From: Lachnospiraceae bacterium
Lineage (GTDB): Bacteria > Bacillota > Clostridia > Lachnospirales > Lachnospiraceae
DNA length: 64,000 nt
Direction of reading: 5' to 3'
Assembly: GCA_017450065.1 (NCBI GenBank)
Contig: JAFSYI010000083.1
Location: forward strand, 62,001 to 126,000
The first letter of the stretch is position 1. Each line of letters begins with the position of its first letter. The position numbers and the translations under genes were made by a program. Shown piece by piece: positions 36,347-45,351 of the stretch. The notes under the pieces are model-generated. The model made no database searches and had not been told where the DNA came from. It saw nothing but the letters and a program-made list of their open reading frames with translations.

Positions 36347-37177
36347 ATGTATAACATGGATATAAACAAAGACGGATTTAAGAGTACGACGACTTATGTG
36401 GCTTCAAACGAGCTGATGTCAGCTGTAAACGTGGCAAGGCTTCTGGAAAAGCCCCTGCTTATAAAGGGTGAACCGGGCACAGGTAAGACAATGCTTGCAA
36501 ATGCCATAGCCGAATCGCTGGGGATGAAGCTTATTATATGGAATATCAAATCAACCACCAAGGCTCAGGACGGATTGTATGTTTACGATACCATACAGCG
36601 GCTTTATGACGGTCAGTTCGGAGAAGAGGGAGTGGACGATATAAGCAGGTACATAAAGCTCGGCAAACTCGGTGAGGCTTTTTCGTCAGACGAGCAGGTG
36701 GTCCTGCTCATAGATGAGATAGATAAGGCCGACCTTGAGTTCCCCAATGATCTTTTGTGGGAACTTGACCAGATGGAATTCTATATTCATGAAACAAAGG
36801 AAACGGTAAAGGCAAAACACCGTCCCATCGTGATAATAACATCAAATGCGGAGAAGGAGCTTCCGGATGCATTCTTAAGAAGATGTATATTCCATTATAT
36901 TGCTTTTCCCGATAAGGAGCTGATGAGTGAGATAGTTAGGACACATTTCGACAGTCTGGATGAGAATCTGCTCGGTGAGGCGCTTAAGGCCTTCTATGAG
37001 ATAAGGGAGATCCGGGATGTTAAGAAGAAGCCCAGCACGTCCGAGCTCATTGACTGGATAAGGGCACTGCAGCTTGGCGGGATACCGGCAGAGAAGATAT
37101 GCTCCGAGCTTCCGTTTGTCGGGACGGTCATAAAGAAGGATGAGGATCTTGAAGCAGTAGTGAGAAGAAACGTATAG
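36347..37177 (+). CDS. MoxR-type AAA+ ATPase
   Basis: A 276-residue AAA+ ATPase of the MoxR group. Walker A is GEPGTGKT at 41-48, Walker B VVLLIDEIDKADLEFPN, sensor 1 IVIITSNAEKELPDAFLRRC, where the Arg finger lies. MoxR proteins act with VWA partners as chaperone-like machines that insert metals or mature protein complexes. The VWA partner follows after 13 bases. ATG 36347 is close to AAGGGAAG; ATG 36356 is an alternative. It is the first gene of a predicted five-gene operon. Confidence 0.92.
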   Translation: MYNMDINKDGFKSTTTYVASNELMSAVNVARLLEKPLLIKGEPGTGKTMLANAIAESLGMKLIIWNIKSTTKAQDGLYVYDTIQRLYDGQFGEEGVDDISRYIKLGKLGEAFSSDEQVVLLIDEIDKADLEFPNDLLWELDQMEFYIHETKETVKAKHRPIVIITSNAEKELPDAFLRRCIFHYIAFPDKELMSEIVRTHFDSLDENLLGEALKAFYEIREIRDVKKKPSTSELIDWIRALQLGGIPAEKICSELPFVGTVIKKDEDLEAVVRRNV

Positions 37178-37190
37178 ATCAGGTATACAG

Positions 37191-38402
37191 ATGTTCACAG
37201 ATTATTTCTTTTTTTTAAGAGATCATGAAATGGATGTGTCTTTATCCGAATGGCTTACCCTTATCGATGCGGTCGATAAGGGTCTTACGCATGCTTCTCT
37301 TACGGAATTTTACTATATTTCCCGCATGATACTGTGCAAGAGCGAGAATGAGTTCGATAAATATGACATGCTGTTTAACGATTATTTCAAGGGTATCCAC
37401 ATGGAACCCGAGGATGTGTCGGAGCAGATGAAGAGATGGCTTGACAAGAGCGATTTCGCGCAGACAGCCGAGCAGGAAATGATGAAGAAGCTCATCGACG
37501 GGGAAGTGAACAGGATAGAGGAAACAAAGGAAGAGGTTCTGGAAAAGTTCAGGGAACGCCAGAAGGATCAGGAATCCGAGCATAACGGCGGCAACCAGTG
37601 GATAGGAACCATGGGTAATTCCTCGTTTGGCAATCTTGGCGGACATATGGGCGGCGTAAGGATCGGCGGAACCACAGGCTATCAGTCGGCTTTTCAGGTG
37701 ATAGGTGAGAGAAAATTCAGGGATTTCCGCAATGACAGGGTGCTTGACAACAGACAGTTCCAGGTGGCACTCAGGAAGCTGCGACAGTTTTCAACCAGAC
37801 TTGATGTGCCCAAGACCGAACTGGATATAAACGGAACGATAGATAAAACCTGTAATAACGGAGGATGCCTTCAGCTGGTATTTGACAGACCGAGAAAGAA
37901 TACGGTGAAGCTCCTTCTGCTCATGGATTCGGGTGGTACCATGATTCCGTACAGTACGCTGCTTAACGAGCTGTTCCAGTCGGTTAATAAGTCCAATCAT
38001 TTCAAGGATGTCAAGACATATTATTTTCACAACTGTATTTACGCAAGGCTGTACAATACGCCGGAGTGCGAATTCGGCGACTGGATAGAAACCGAGTGGA
38101 TATTCAAAAATCTTGACAGTGATTACAAGGTGATAATCGTCGGAGACGCCGCAATGGCCCCTGAGGAACTGTATTCGGATACAGGGAATTACAGGGGACC
38201 AAACGACGGTCTGTCCGGATATGAGTGGCTTAAGCTGATGAAGAAGAACTTCAAACGCATAATATGGCTCAATCCGAAGATGGCGCCCGGAAATGCTCCG
38301 TGGAGGGAGGCGGAGACTGCGGTAAAGGGGCTTTTCAGAATGAACAGGCTTACTGTGGACGGCCTTAAGGACGGGATGAAATATCTCATGCAGACCGGCT
38401 GA
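37191..38402 (+). CDS. CoxE-like VWA-domain protein, MoxR partner
   Basis: A 403-residue protein with an N-terminal helical region (about 1-125), a glycine-rich stretch (NGGNQWIGTMGNSSFGNLGG, about 130-160) and a C-terminal VWA domain. The metal-adhesion site, usually DxSxS, reads D246-S-G-G-T, with the Ser positions changed. Such MoxR partners are known from CoxD/CoxE-like pairs. The target here is unknown. It lies 13 bases after moxR and 51 bases before a response regulator gene. Confidence 0.85.
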   Translation: MFTDYFFFLRDHEMDVSLSEWLTLIDAVDKGLTHASLTEFYYISRMILCKSENEFDKYDMLFNDYFKGIHMEPEDVSEQMKRWLDKSDFAQTAEQEMMKKLIDGEVNRIEETKEEVLEKFRERQKDQESEHNGGNQWIGTMGNSSFGNLGGHMGGVRIGGTTGYQSAFQVIGERKFRDFRNDRVLDNRQFQVALRKLRQFSTRLDVPKTELDINGTIDKTCNNGGCLQLVFDRPRKNTVKLLLLMDSGGTMIPYSTLLNELFQSVNKSNHFKDVKTYYFHNCIYARLYNTPECEFGDWIETEWIFKNLDSDYKVIIVGDAAMAPEELYSDTGNYRGPNDGLSGYEWLKLMKKNFKRIIWLNPKMAPGNAPWREAETAVKGLFRMNRLTVDGLKDGMKYLMQTG

Positions 38403-38453
38403 CCGGCACGGATGTGTGGGCTGAACAATACAGCTTGACAGGGAGGAATGCAT

Positions 38454-39515
38454 ATGTATAAGGTTATGATCGTCGATGATAATATGACCAACCTTATCAT
38501 GGCCAAGAAGATATTGGAGGAGGTATATGAGGTCGTACCCGTTAACGCGGGTAAAACGGCTCTTGAGTTTCTGCGCGATATGCCTGATCCTCCGGATATC
38601 ATTCTGCTTGATATAGATATGCCGGATGTGAACGGATTCTATGTATTAAGCGAGATGAAGAACGATCCGAGACTTATCGACGTAAGGGTGATCTTCCTGA
38701 CAGCACAGGACGATCCGACTACCGAGGTTGAAGGATACTACCTCGGAGCAGTTGATTATATACGAAAGCCTTATACGACAGCACTGCTGAGAAAGCGTCT
38801 TGAGGTTCACGTCCAGAGTATCGAGACCGAACGTAAGCTTAAAAAGCTTAATGATAATCTTACAACAACCGTTAAGGAAAAGGTCCATAACATAGTGGAG
38901 CTTGAGTATGCCATGGTGGAGATGTTTGCGTCTCTCATGGGCAGCCGTTCCCATATGATAGCGGAACACAGCGAGCGTGTACAGAAGTATATGGAGCTGT
39001 TCCTGACGGAGATCATAAAGACGGGAAGGTTTCCGATAACAGAGGAAGACAAGCAGCTTCTTGTATTCGCAAGCAAGCTGCATGATATGGGAAAGATATG
39101 CATGACAGACAGATGTATCGCGGATATGGTTGATTTAAGCCTTCAGGAGAAGGAATTTAACCATGCGCATACGATCATGGGGGCAGAGGCCTGTAAGAAG
39201 GTAACGAATGCCATCACAAACAGTAAGTTCCTGCTTTATGTATATAATCTGTGCAGATATCATCATGAAAGATGGGACGGCAAGGGTTATCCGGATCACA
39301 TGATGACAACAGACATACCTATGGAAGCGAGGATACTTACCATAGTAAACAGTTATGATAACTTCAGGTTCAACAATGACGGGGCCGAGCCGCTTACACA
39401 CAGGGAAGCAGTAAAGAGGATAGCACTCTGGAGCGGCACTCATTATGATCCGGAATTTGTGGAACTGTTTTTGACATGCTCCGATCGGTTCGAACATGCT
39501 GCTGATAAGGAATGA
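38454..39515 (+). CDS. Response regulator with HD-GYP domain
   Basis: Receiver domain (about residues 2-120, D8-D9, phosphoacceptor D53, RKPYT lysine) joined by a helix to an HD-GYP domain. Motifs of the latter are seen: KLHDMGKI (H210-D211), HTIMGAE, and YHHERWDGKGYP (H270-H271, G278-Y279-P280). HD-GYP domains hydrolyse c-di-GMP, so this may be a phosphodiesterase controlled by phosphorylation. ATG 38454 is preferred over 38448 because GGGAGG at 38441-38446 lies seven bases before it. Likely partners are the two kinases downstream. Confidence 0.92.
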   Translation: MYKVMIVDDNMTNLIMAKKILEEVYEVVPVNAGKTALEFLRDMPDPPDIILLDIDMPDVNGFYVLSEMKNDPRLIDVRVIFLTAQDDPTTEVEGYYLGAVDYIRKPYTTALLRKRLEVHVQSIETERKLKKLNDNLTTTVKEKVHNIVELEYAMVEMFASLMGSRSHMIAEHSERVQKYMELFLTEIIKTGRFPITEEDKQLLVFASKLHDMGKICMTDRCIADMVDLSLQEKEFNHAHTIMGAEACKKVTNAITNSKFLLYVYNLCRYHHERWDGKGYPDHMMTTDIPMEARILTIVNSYDNFRFNNDGAEPLTHREAVKRIALWSGTHYDPEFVELFLTCSDRFEHAADKE

Positions 39516-39524
39516 CACTGCTGT

Positions 39525-41642
39525 ATGAAGGAAATGGTCGCAGGTTTTAAGGATAAATATTTCTCCGACAGCTTATCGCCGGAGGTAAGGATATATAACG
39601 GAATGAATCTGATAGTGGTATGCGGTCTGCTGCTGTCTACTGTTCTTATACGCCTTTTTTTCCCGACCGTAAGGGCATTTCTTGTTACATACGCAGCTGC
39701 CGCGACGGCTCTGTATACCGTATATATAGGCAATTCGACACATAAATATGAATTTCATGCGATTATAATGTCATGTGTTCTCAATTTTATCTTTTTCCCT
39801 ACTATCTACTTTGAATACGGCAAGCTTTATTTCTGTATTCCCGTATACTTTATTATCGGGCTTATGTACAATGTTTTCCTTCTGAAGAGAAAAACAGCCG
39901 TGTTGATCACATTAACAGACATAGTGGCTTATGTGTCCGTACTTTTTGCCGGAGAGCTCTATCATGATATCAACAATGACATTGCGGCGGAATCCATTAA
40001 GGATTACCTTGCGGTGTATGTAGGTATATGCATAATAGCCATGTGCGGCGGAGCAGCCGTAAGGTACAGGATCCATCTTCACAGACTCGAAGAGGAAAAC
40101 CTTGAGAAGCTGCATAAGGAAGCCCTGGATGCATATGTGAACATGGATATTTTCCTGGTAAATATGTCGCATGAGATAAGGACTCCGATGAATGCGATAA
40201 TAGGAACCATAGGCCTGCTGCTTGACCAGGACGTTAACGATCATGTGAAGGAATGCGTCTATAATATCCTTAACTCCTCGAATGCGCTCCTGTCACTCAC
40301 GGATGAAGTGATGGATCTGTCCAAATCCGGATCGCAGGATATTGTACTGGTGAATTCAAGATTTGATCTTTCGAAGCTTCTCATGGAGATAATAAACATG
40401 ACTTCGGTCCGGCTTATGGACTCGAGGATCCGATTCTTTGTTGAGATAGACGGACGGCTTCCGCAGTATGCCTTCGGTGACGGCCCGAGGCTCAGGCAGG
40501 TATTTATAAATATTCTGAACAATGCGGTAAAGTATACAAAGGAAGGCAGGATCATACTGAGGGTAGCCGGTGAGGCGATCGATGACAATGAGCTGATGCT
40601 GAGGGTCGAGGTGGAGGATACCGGAGTAGGTATCAAATCAGAGAATATCCCGCATCTTTTCGAGCTCTATAAGAGGATAGACCTGACAGATGACGGACTT
40701 AATGCTGTAGAGGGAACCGGACTGGGACTGGCGATATGCAAGGAAATAATAGAGAAGATGTCCGGAGAAATAACCGTAAAGAGCAGCTATCATGTGGGAA
40801 GCAACTTCGGGTTCAACGTTCCGATACAGGAGGATTCCAACGAAAGAATAGTAGCGCTTACTACTCCAAATATATACAGTGTGCTTATTTATGTGGGCGA
40901 TGATGACGAGTGTGTGGCGCTTAAGAGGATATTCAACGAGCTGCAGGTATACTCCGAGGTGGTAAACGATAAGAGAAGCTTCGAAACAGCGGTACTTAAC
41001 AATAAGTATTCGCATATATTTGTTTCAGCGAAGCATTACTACGGTGATATGCGCTTTCTTGAACATGAGCTTACCGATGAGCATCTTGTGATAATCGCCA
41101 ACCTTAACGAATCCATATCGGTAAACAAGATAGGCTTTGTAATGACAAGACCGATCCATATCATAGGAGTGGCAGCAGTGCTTATGAACAGGGATTCGAC
41201 ATATTCGAGAGAGGTTGTAAAGAAGGGTGATTTCACCTGTCCGGATGCTACTATACTTGTTGTCGACGACAATCTTACCAACCTTAACGTGGCCGGCGGA
41301 ATACTCAGGAAATACGGAGCCACCGTCCTGACGGCGCTGAGCGGAAAGGAATGCCTCGATATACTCGAAAAAGAACATATTGACATTATTTATCTTGATT
41401 ATATGATGCCGGAGATGAACGGTATTGACACACTTGAATGCATACGGAAGATGGACGGCGGGGCATTTGCGGATCTTCCGGTCGTTTCCCTTACGGCCAA
41501 TGTCATAAATGGCGCAAGGGAAATGTTCCTTGAAGCGGGATTTTCCGATTTCATCAGTAAACCGATAGACATTGATAGAATAGAGAGATCACTGAAGAAT
41601 CTGCTTCCTCCCGAGCTGATACAGTACAAGAAACAGGTGTAA
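39525..41642 (+). CDS. Membrane hybrid histidine kinase with receiver domain
   Basis: A 705-residue sensor with about six N-terminal membrane helices (to about residue 185) and no recognised periplasmic sensor domain. HisKA has H216 in NMSHEIRTPMNAI. The ATPase shows FINILNNAVKYT, DTGVGI and GTGLGLAICKEI. A short pseudo-receiver-like region precedes a C-terminal receiver (ILVVDDNLTN, IIYLDYMMPEMNG, FISKPID). The start (ATG 39525) lacks a strong ribosome site; 39534 is possible. It begins nine bases after the HD-GYP gene. Confidence 0.93.
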   Translation: MKEMVAGFKDKYFSDSLSPEVRIYNGMNLIVVCGLLLSTVLIRLFFPTVRAFLVTYAAAATALYTVYIGNSTHKYEFHAIIMSCVLNFIFFPTIYFEYGKLYFCIPVYFIIGLMYNVFLLKRKTAVLITLTDIVAYVSVLFAGELYHDINNDIAAESIKDYLAVYVGICIIAMCGGAAVRYRIHLHRLEEENLEKLHKEALDAYVNMDIFLVNMSHEIRTPMNAIIGTIGLLLDQDVNDHVKECVYNILNSSNALLSLTDEVMDLSKSGSQDIVLVNSRFDLSKLLMEIINMTSVRLMDSRIRFFVEIDGRLPQYAFGDGPRLRQVFINILNNAVKYTKEGRIILRVAGEAIDDNELMLRVEVEDTGVGIKSENIPHLFELYKRIDLTDDGLNAVEGTGLGLAICKEIIEKMSGEITVKSSYHVGSNFGFNVPIQEDSNERIVALTTPNIYSVLIYVGDDDECVALKRIFNELQVYSEVVNDKRSFETAVLNNKYSHIFVSAKHYYGDMRFLEHELTDEHLVIIANLNESISVNKIGFVMTRPIHIIGVAAVLMNRDSTYSREVVKKGDFTCPDATILVVDDNLTNLNVAGGILRKYGATVLTALSGKECLDILEKEHIDIIYLDYMMPEMNGIDTLECIRKMDGGAFADLPVVSLTANVINGAREMFLEAGFSDFISKPIDIDRIERSLKNLLPPELIQYKKQV

Positions 41643-41644
41643 TC

Positions 41645-44434
41645 TTGAAAGATATTAAAAGCAGCAGAGCAAAAAAGATAATAGAATATCTGAATGATGA
41701 GAACATTTCAATGAACCGCAAGAAATTCTATCTTGTTACAGGTTACGTTGTTCCCGTTCTCCTTATTGCGCTTATAACTGTCCCGTTCGTACACTATACC
41801 ACACAGGTGGTGATAATGGAGATAGCATATATCCTGGTTCTTCTGGGATCAGCTTATATTGTGTGGAGATTTGAGGAATACAGGCTTTTCTCATATGTTT
41901 TGAGCATAGCCACATGCTTCTTTATCCTGCCCGCCATATTCTTTACCACAGGATATATTTATAACGGAGGACCGGTGCTTATCGCTGCTTCGGTAATCCT
42001 CACATTTTTTCTGGTAGAGGACCGGGGGGTATATATAATAGTATTTCTTGAGCTTGTATATTATGCGCTTATGTTCATTTTCTGTTTTCAAAACCGTGAA
42101 ATGCTTAGCTATTATCTTGAGAATAACTGTACTTTTCCCGAGAAGGTGATGATTTTCCTGTTCGGGTGCCTGCTCCCGGTACTTATCGTTTCATATCAGA
42201 CGGCGCTGTTTGAAAATATAAAGTTAAGAAAAGAACAGTCATATATTTCAATAAGAAATTCAGAGCTGAGCAAGATCAGGTTTCTTGCAAATATGACTCA
42301 TGAGATACGTAATCCCATGAATGCGATAGTGGGCATGAATGAGCTTATCCTAAAGGAGGAGCTTACTCCGGGAGCAAGGGAGCAGGCACAGGTCATAAAG
42401 GAGGCTTCCTCACAGCTTCTCCGTATTGTTAATAATATCCTTATTTATTCCAAGCTTGATTCGAACAAGTGGGAAGCCGTTCCGGTTAAATACAGCTTCA
42501 AGGAGCTTATGCGCGAGGTCATAGACAATGTTTCACGCGGGATGCAGGAGGAGGGCGCGGAGTTCTACGTCTTTGTTGACAGGAACATCCCGTCATATCT
42601 GTTCGGCGACAGTCAGGGAGTCAAGCAGGTATTTATGTATCTTCTGTATAATTCCATTCAGCAGACAATAAGACGCAGCATGTCGCTGGAGGTAAAAGCG
42701 GAAAAAGTCGTGGATGAGCATATGCTCAGGTTTAAGTGCCGTATTGCCGAAACAGGTTCGGGAATGCCGGAAGCAGATGTTGATTCGCTTCTTGGTGCCT
42801 TTAACAAGTATGACTCAAGAAGAAACGCGACGCTTAAGGGACTGGGACTTGAGATATCGATATGCAACGAGCTTTTATCCATGATGGACGGTTTCCTTAA
42901 GATCGAGAGCGTGGTTGATGTAGGTACGGCGATAATATTCGAGTTTTCCAATTATATCATAGATGACACGCCCATGCTCGCCGTTGATGAATCAATGGAA
43001 AGACATGTTCTTGTTTATCTCCATGACAAGGATGAGGATATCGTATGGAAACGGCTTATGGAGGATATAAAGATCAGCCCCGTTTATGCGGCAGGTCCGG
43101 TGGCCTTTAAGAATGAGATAGCGGATCACCGGTATACCCATATTTTTATCTGGCAGAAGGATTATGAGCCTCTTAAGGATATCCTCCGTCAGACCATGTG
43201 CGAGGAAATAACGTACATAATCACGGATTTCAGCCATGTTTACAGGGATTTCGGCGACTGCAGGATAATGAGAAAGCCGATCTCATGTCTGAATATCATA
43301 GATGTACTGAACGGTAAATGGTCTGCGGACGACTATATGAGAACAAGAACGTCGGAACGTTACATCTTCCCGGATGCAAGGATACTTGTTGTAGACGACA
43401 GCCTTGTTAATCTTAAGGTACTCGGAAGCGTGCTTGAGAACTTCGGTATCGAAGCCAAATCCGCATCGAGCGGAAAGGAATGCCTGGAGATACTTAAAAA
43501 TGAGGAATTCGACCTGATACTTCTCGACCATTTAATGCCGGAGATGGATGGAATAGAAGCTCTAAGGAGAATAAAACAGATTCCCGGAAAGAATTCAAAG
43601 ATCCCGGTTCTGTGCGTTACTGCCGAGCTTGGAAGAGATGTCGGGGAACGGCTTATGGAGGAAGGCTTTGACGATTATATCGCAAAGCCGGTTAAGGACT
43701 ATCACCTTGCCAGACTGTTAAAAAAATATCTGCCGGACGATCTTGCGATAGTTATTGAGAATGCGGTTCCTGAGAAGGAAGATACATCTGCAAAGGCTGA
43801 GAATACCGTAAAGGAAGAAGAGGGTGATCCTCTTTCAATAGATACTGTAAAGGGTATTGAGAATGTGGGCGGAGATGAGGATGTATATTATATCGTCCTG
43901 AGTACCTATTATCATGAGGGACTTGAGAAGTGGAAGGCCGTTCCCGAAGAGTTCCTGGCAGATGATATACCGCTCTTTACGACCAATGTACATGCACTTA
44001 AGAGCAGCTCGGCAAGCATCGGTGCATATGTTATCTCCGAAAAGTTCAAGAAGCTTGAATTCGCCGGTAAGGAAAACAACAGAACATATATCGAGGCAAA
44101 TCTTGACGAATGCCTTGAGAATTTCAGGGTACTGCTGGAACGGGTTAAGGATATGCTTGTGGAAAGAGGAGTATACGAAGAGCCGGGACAGGATATGTCC
44201 GCAGTCGAGGGGCTTGAGGAGACTGCCGTTGATAAGGAGCTTATAACCGATCTGCAGCAGAGCCTTAACAGCGTTAATCTTAAAAGGTGTGAGGAGATCC
44301 TTGAATCCCTGGGAGGACAGAATTTCGGAAGTGAGATCAATTCAATGATAAAGAAGATGAAGGATGCCTACGAAATGTTTGATTACCATACGGTAAAGGA
44401 TCTGACAGCAGAACTGCTGGATAACATACAGTAA
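41645..44434 (+). CDS. Membrane hybrid histidine kinase with receiver and HPt domains
   Basis: A 929-residue phosphorelay kinase. About six membrane helices are followed by HisKA (H219 in NMTHEIRNPMNAI), an ATPase domain, a degenerate receiver-like segment, a receiver (ILVVDDSLVNLK, LILLDHLMPEMDG, YIAKPVK) and a C-terminal HPt with H783 (VHALKSSSASIG). The G1 box is AETGSGM, with Glu369 where Asp is normal. The start is TTG 41645, five bases after AGGTG and two bases after the preceding kinase. It shares layout with that kinase but adds the HPt. Confidence 0.93.
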   Translation: MKDIKSSRAKKIIEYLNDENISMNRKKFYLVTGYVVPVLLIALITVPFVHYTTQVVIMEIAYILVLLGSAYIVWRFEEYRLFSYVLSIATCFFILPAIFFTTGYIYNGGPVLIAASVILTFFLVEDRGVYIIVFLELVYYALMFIFCFQNREMLSYYLENNCTFPEKVMIFLFGCLLPVLIVSYQTALFENIKLRKEQSYISIRNSELSKIRFLANMTHEIRNPMNAIVGMNELILKEELTPGAREQAQVIKEASSQLLRIVNNILIYSKLDSNKWEAVPVKYSFKELMREVIDNVSRGMQEEGAEFYVFVDRNIPSYLFGDSQGVKQVFMYLLYNSIQQTIRRSMSLEVKAEKVVDEHMLRFKCRIAETGSGMPEADVDSLLGAFNKYDSRRNATLKGLGLEISICNELLSMMDGFLKIESVVDVGTAIIFEFSNYIIDDTPMLAVDESMERHVLVYLHDKDEDIVWKRLMEDIKISPVYAAGPVAFKNEIADHRYTHIFIWQKDYEPLKDILRQTMCEEITYIITDFSHVYRDFGDCRIMRKPISCLNIIDVLNGKWSADDYMRTRTSERYIFPDARILVVDDSLVNLKVLGSVLENFGIEAKSASSGKECLEILKNEEFDLILLDHLMPEMDGIEALRRIKQIPGKNSKIPVLCVTAELGRDVGERLMEEGFDDYIAKPVKDYHLARLLKKYLPDDLAIVIENAVPEKEDTSAKAENTVKEEEGDPLSIDTVKGIENVGGDEDVYYIVLSTYYHEGLEKWKAVPEEFLADDIPLFTTNVHALKSSSASIGAYVISEKFKKLEFAGKENNRTYIEANLDECLENFRVLLERVKDMLVERGVYEEPGQDMSAVEGLEETAVDKELITDLQQSLNSVNLKRCEEILESLGGQNFGSEINSMIKKMKDAYEMFDYHTVKDLTAELLDNIQ

Positions 44435-44514
44435 GTGCAAGGGTGAGTATGCAAAAGTGTACAGCCCCAAGGGGTACCCACTTATGATATATGTCAATAA
44501 AGGAGGAAAAAATA

Positions 44515-45351
44515 ATGGGAGAAATATACGACAAGCTGATAAGGTGTCATGAAAGTGTTGCAAAAAGGATAAGCTTTAAGCCCAGGGTAGCGCTGGTACT
44601 CGGCTCCGGACTCGGAGATTACGGAAACGATATAAAGATAGAGGATACTCTGCCTTACGAAGAGATAGACGGCTTTCCGGTTTCCACCGTTCCGGGACAT
44701 AAGGGACGCTTTTTGTTCGGATATGTTAAGGATGTACCGGTTGTGTGCATGCAGGGAAGGGTGCATTATTACGAAGGATATCCACTGTCGGATGTTGTAC
44801 TGCCTACGAGGCTTATGCATATGATGGGAGCCAAAATACTGTTCCTGACCAACGCCTCGGGTGGAATCAATCTTGATTTCTCCGCAGGTGATTTCATGCT
44901 CATAACCGATCATATATCATGCTTTGCGCCGAATCCTCTTATAGGACAGAATATAGATGAGCTGGGAACGAGATTCCCGGATATGAGTTCCGTATATGAC
45001 AAAGAACTCTGCGATCTGGTAAGAGCTTCGGCAAAGGACCTTGGCATCGGCATAAAGGAAGGAGTTTATGTGCAGCTTACGGGTCCTTCATTTGAGACAC
45101 CTGCCGAGATCAGGATGCTCAAGGCTCTTGGGGCAGACGCGGTCGGTATGAGTACGGTAGTAGAGGCTATAGCAGCCAATCATTGCGGAATGAGGATCTG
45201 CGGGATCTCATGTGTATGTAATCTCGCTGCGGGACTCAGCCCTAATCCGCTCACACACGAAGAGGTACAGGAGGCGGCCAATGCAGCGGCACCGCTGTTT
45301 AAGAAGCTTGTCACTGACTCGATCATACGTTTCGGAGGCCTTCATGACTGA
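44515..45351 (+). CDS. punA: Purine-nucleoside phosphorylase
   Basis: Cleaves purine nucleosides with phosphate to base and ribose 1-phosphate. The trimeric (PNP II) type is shown by VALVLGSGLGDYG, STVPGHKGRF, CMQGRVHYYEGY, LTNASGGIN and VGMSTVVEAIAANHCGM. ATG 44515 is preceded by AAAGGAGG; an upstream in-frame ATG at 44491 lacks such a site. It is 278 residues and overlaps the following lipoprotein gene by eight bases. It leads a nucleoside salvage block. Confidence 0.95.
   Translation: MGEIYDKLIRCHESVAKRISFKPRVALVLGSGLGDYGNDIKIEDTLPYEEIDGFPVSTVPGHKGRFLFGYVKDVPVVCMQGRVHYYEGYPLSDVVLPTRLMHMMGAKILFLTNASGGINLDFSAGDFMLITDHISCFAPNPLIGQNIDELGTRFPDMSSVYDKELCDLVRASAKDLGIGIKEGVYVQLTGPSFETPAEIRMLKALGADAVGMSTVVEAIAANHCGMRICGISCVCNLAAGLSPNPLTHEEVQEAANAAAPLFKKLVTDSIIRFGGLHD

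Noticed and set aside
44454-44490. CCCC-AA-GGGG hairpin before punA, possible purine riboswitch or terminator
   Set aside because: The stem is only four perfect pairs with mismatched flanks, there is no T run, and no purine-riboswitch loop pattern is present.
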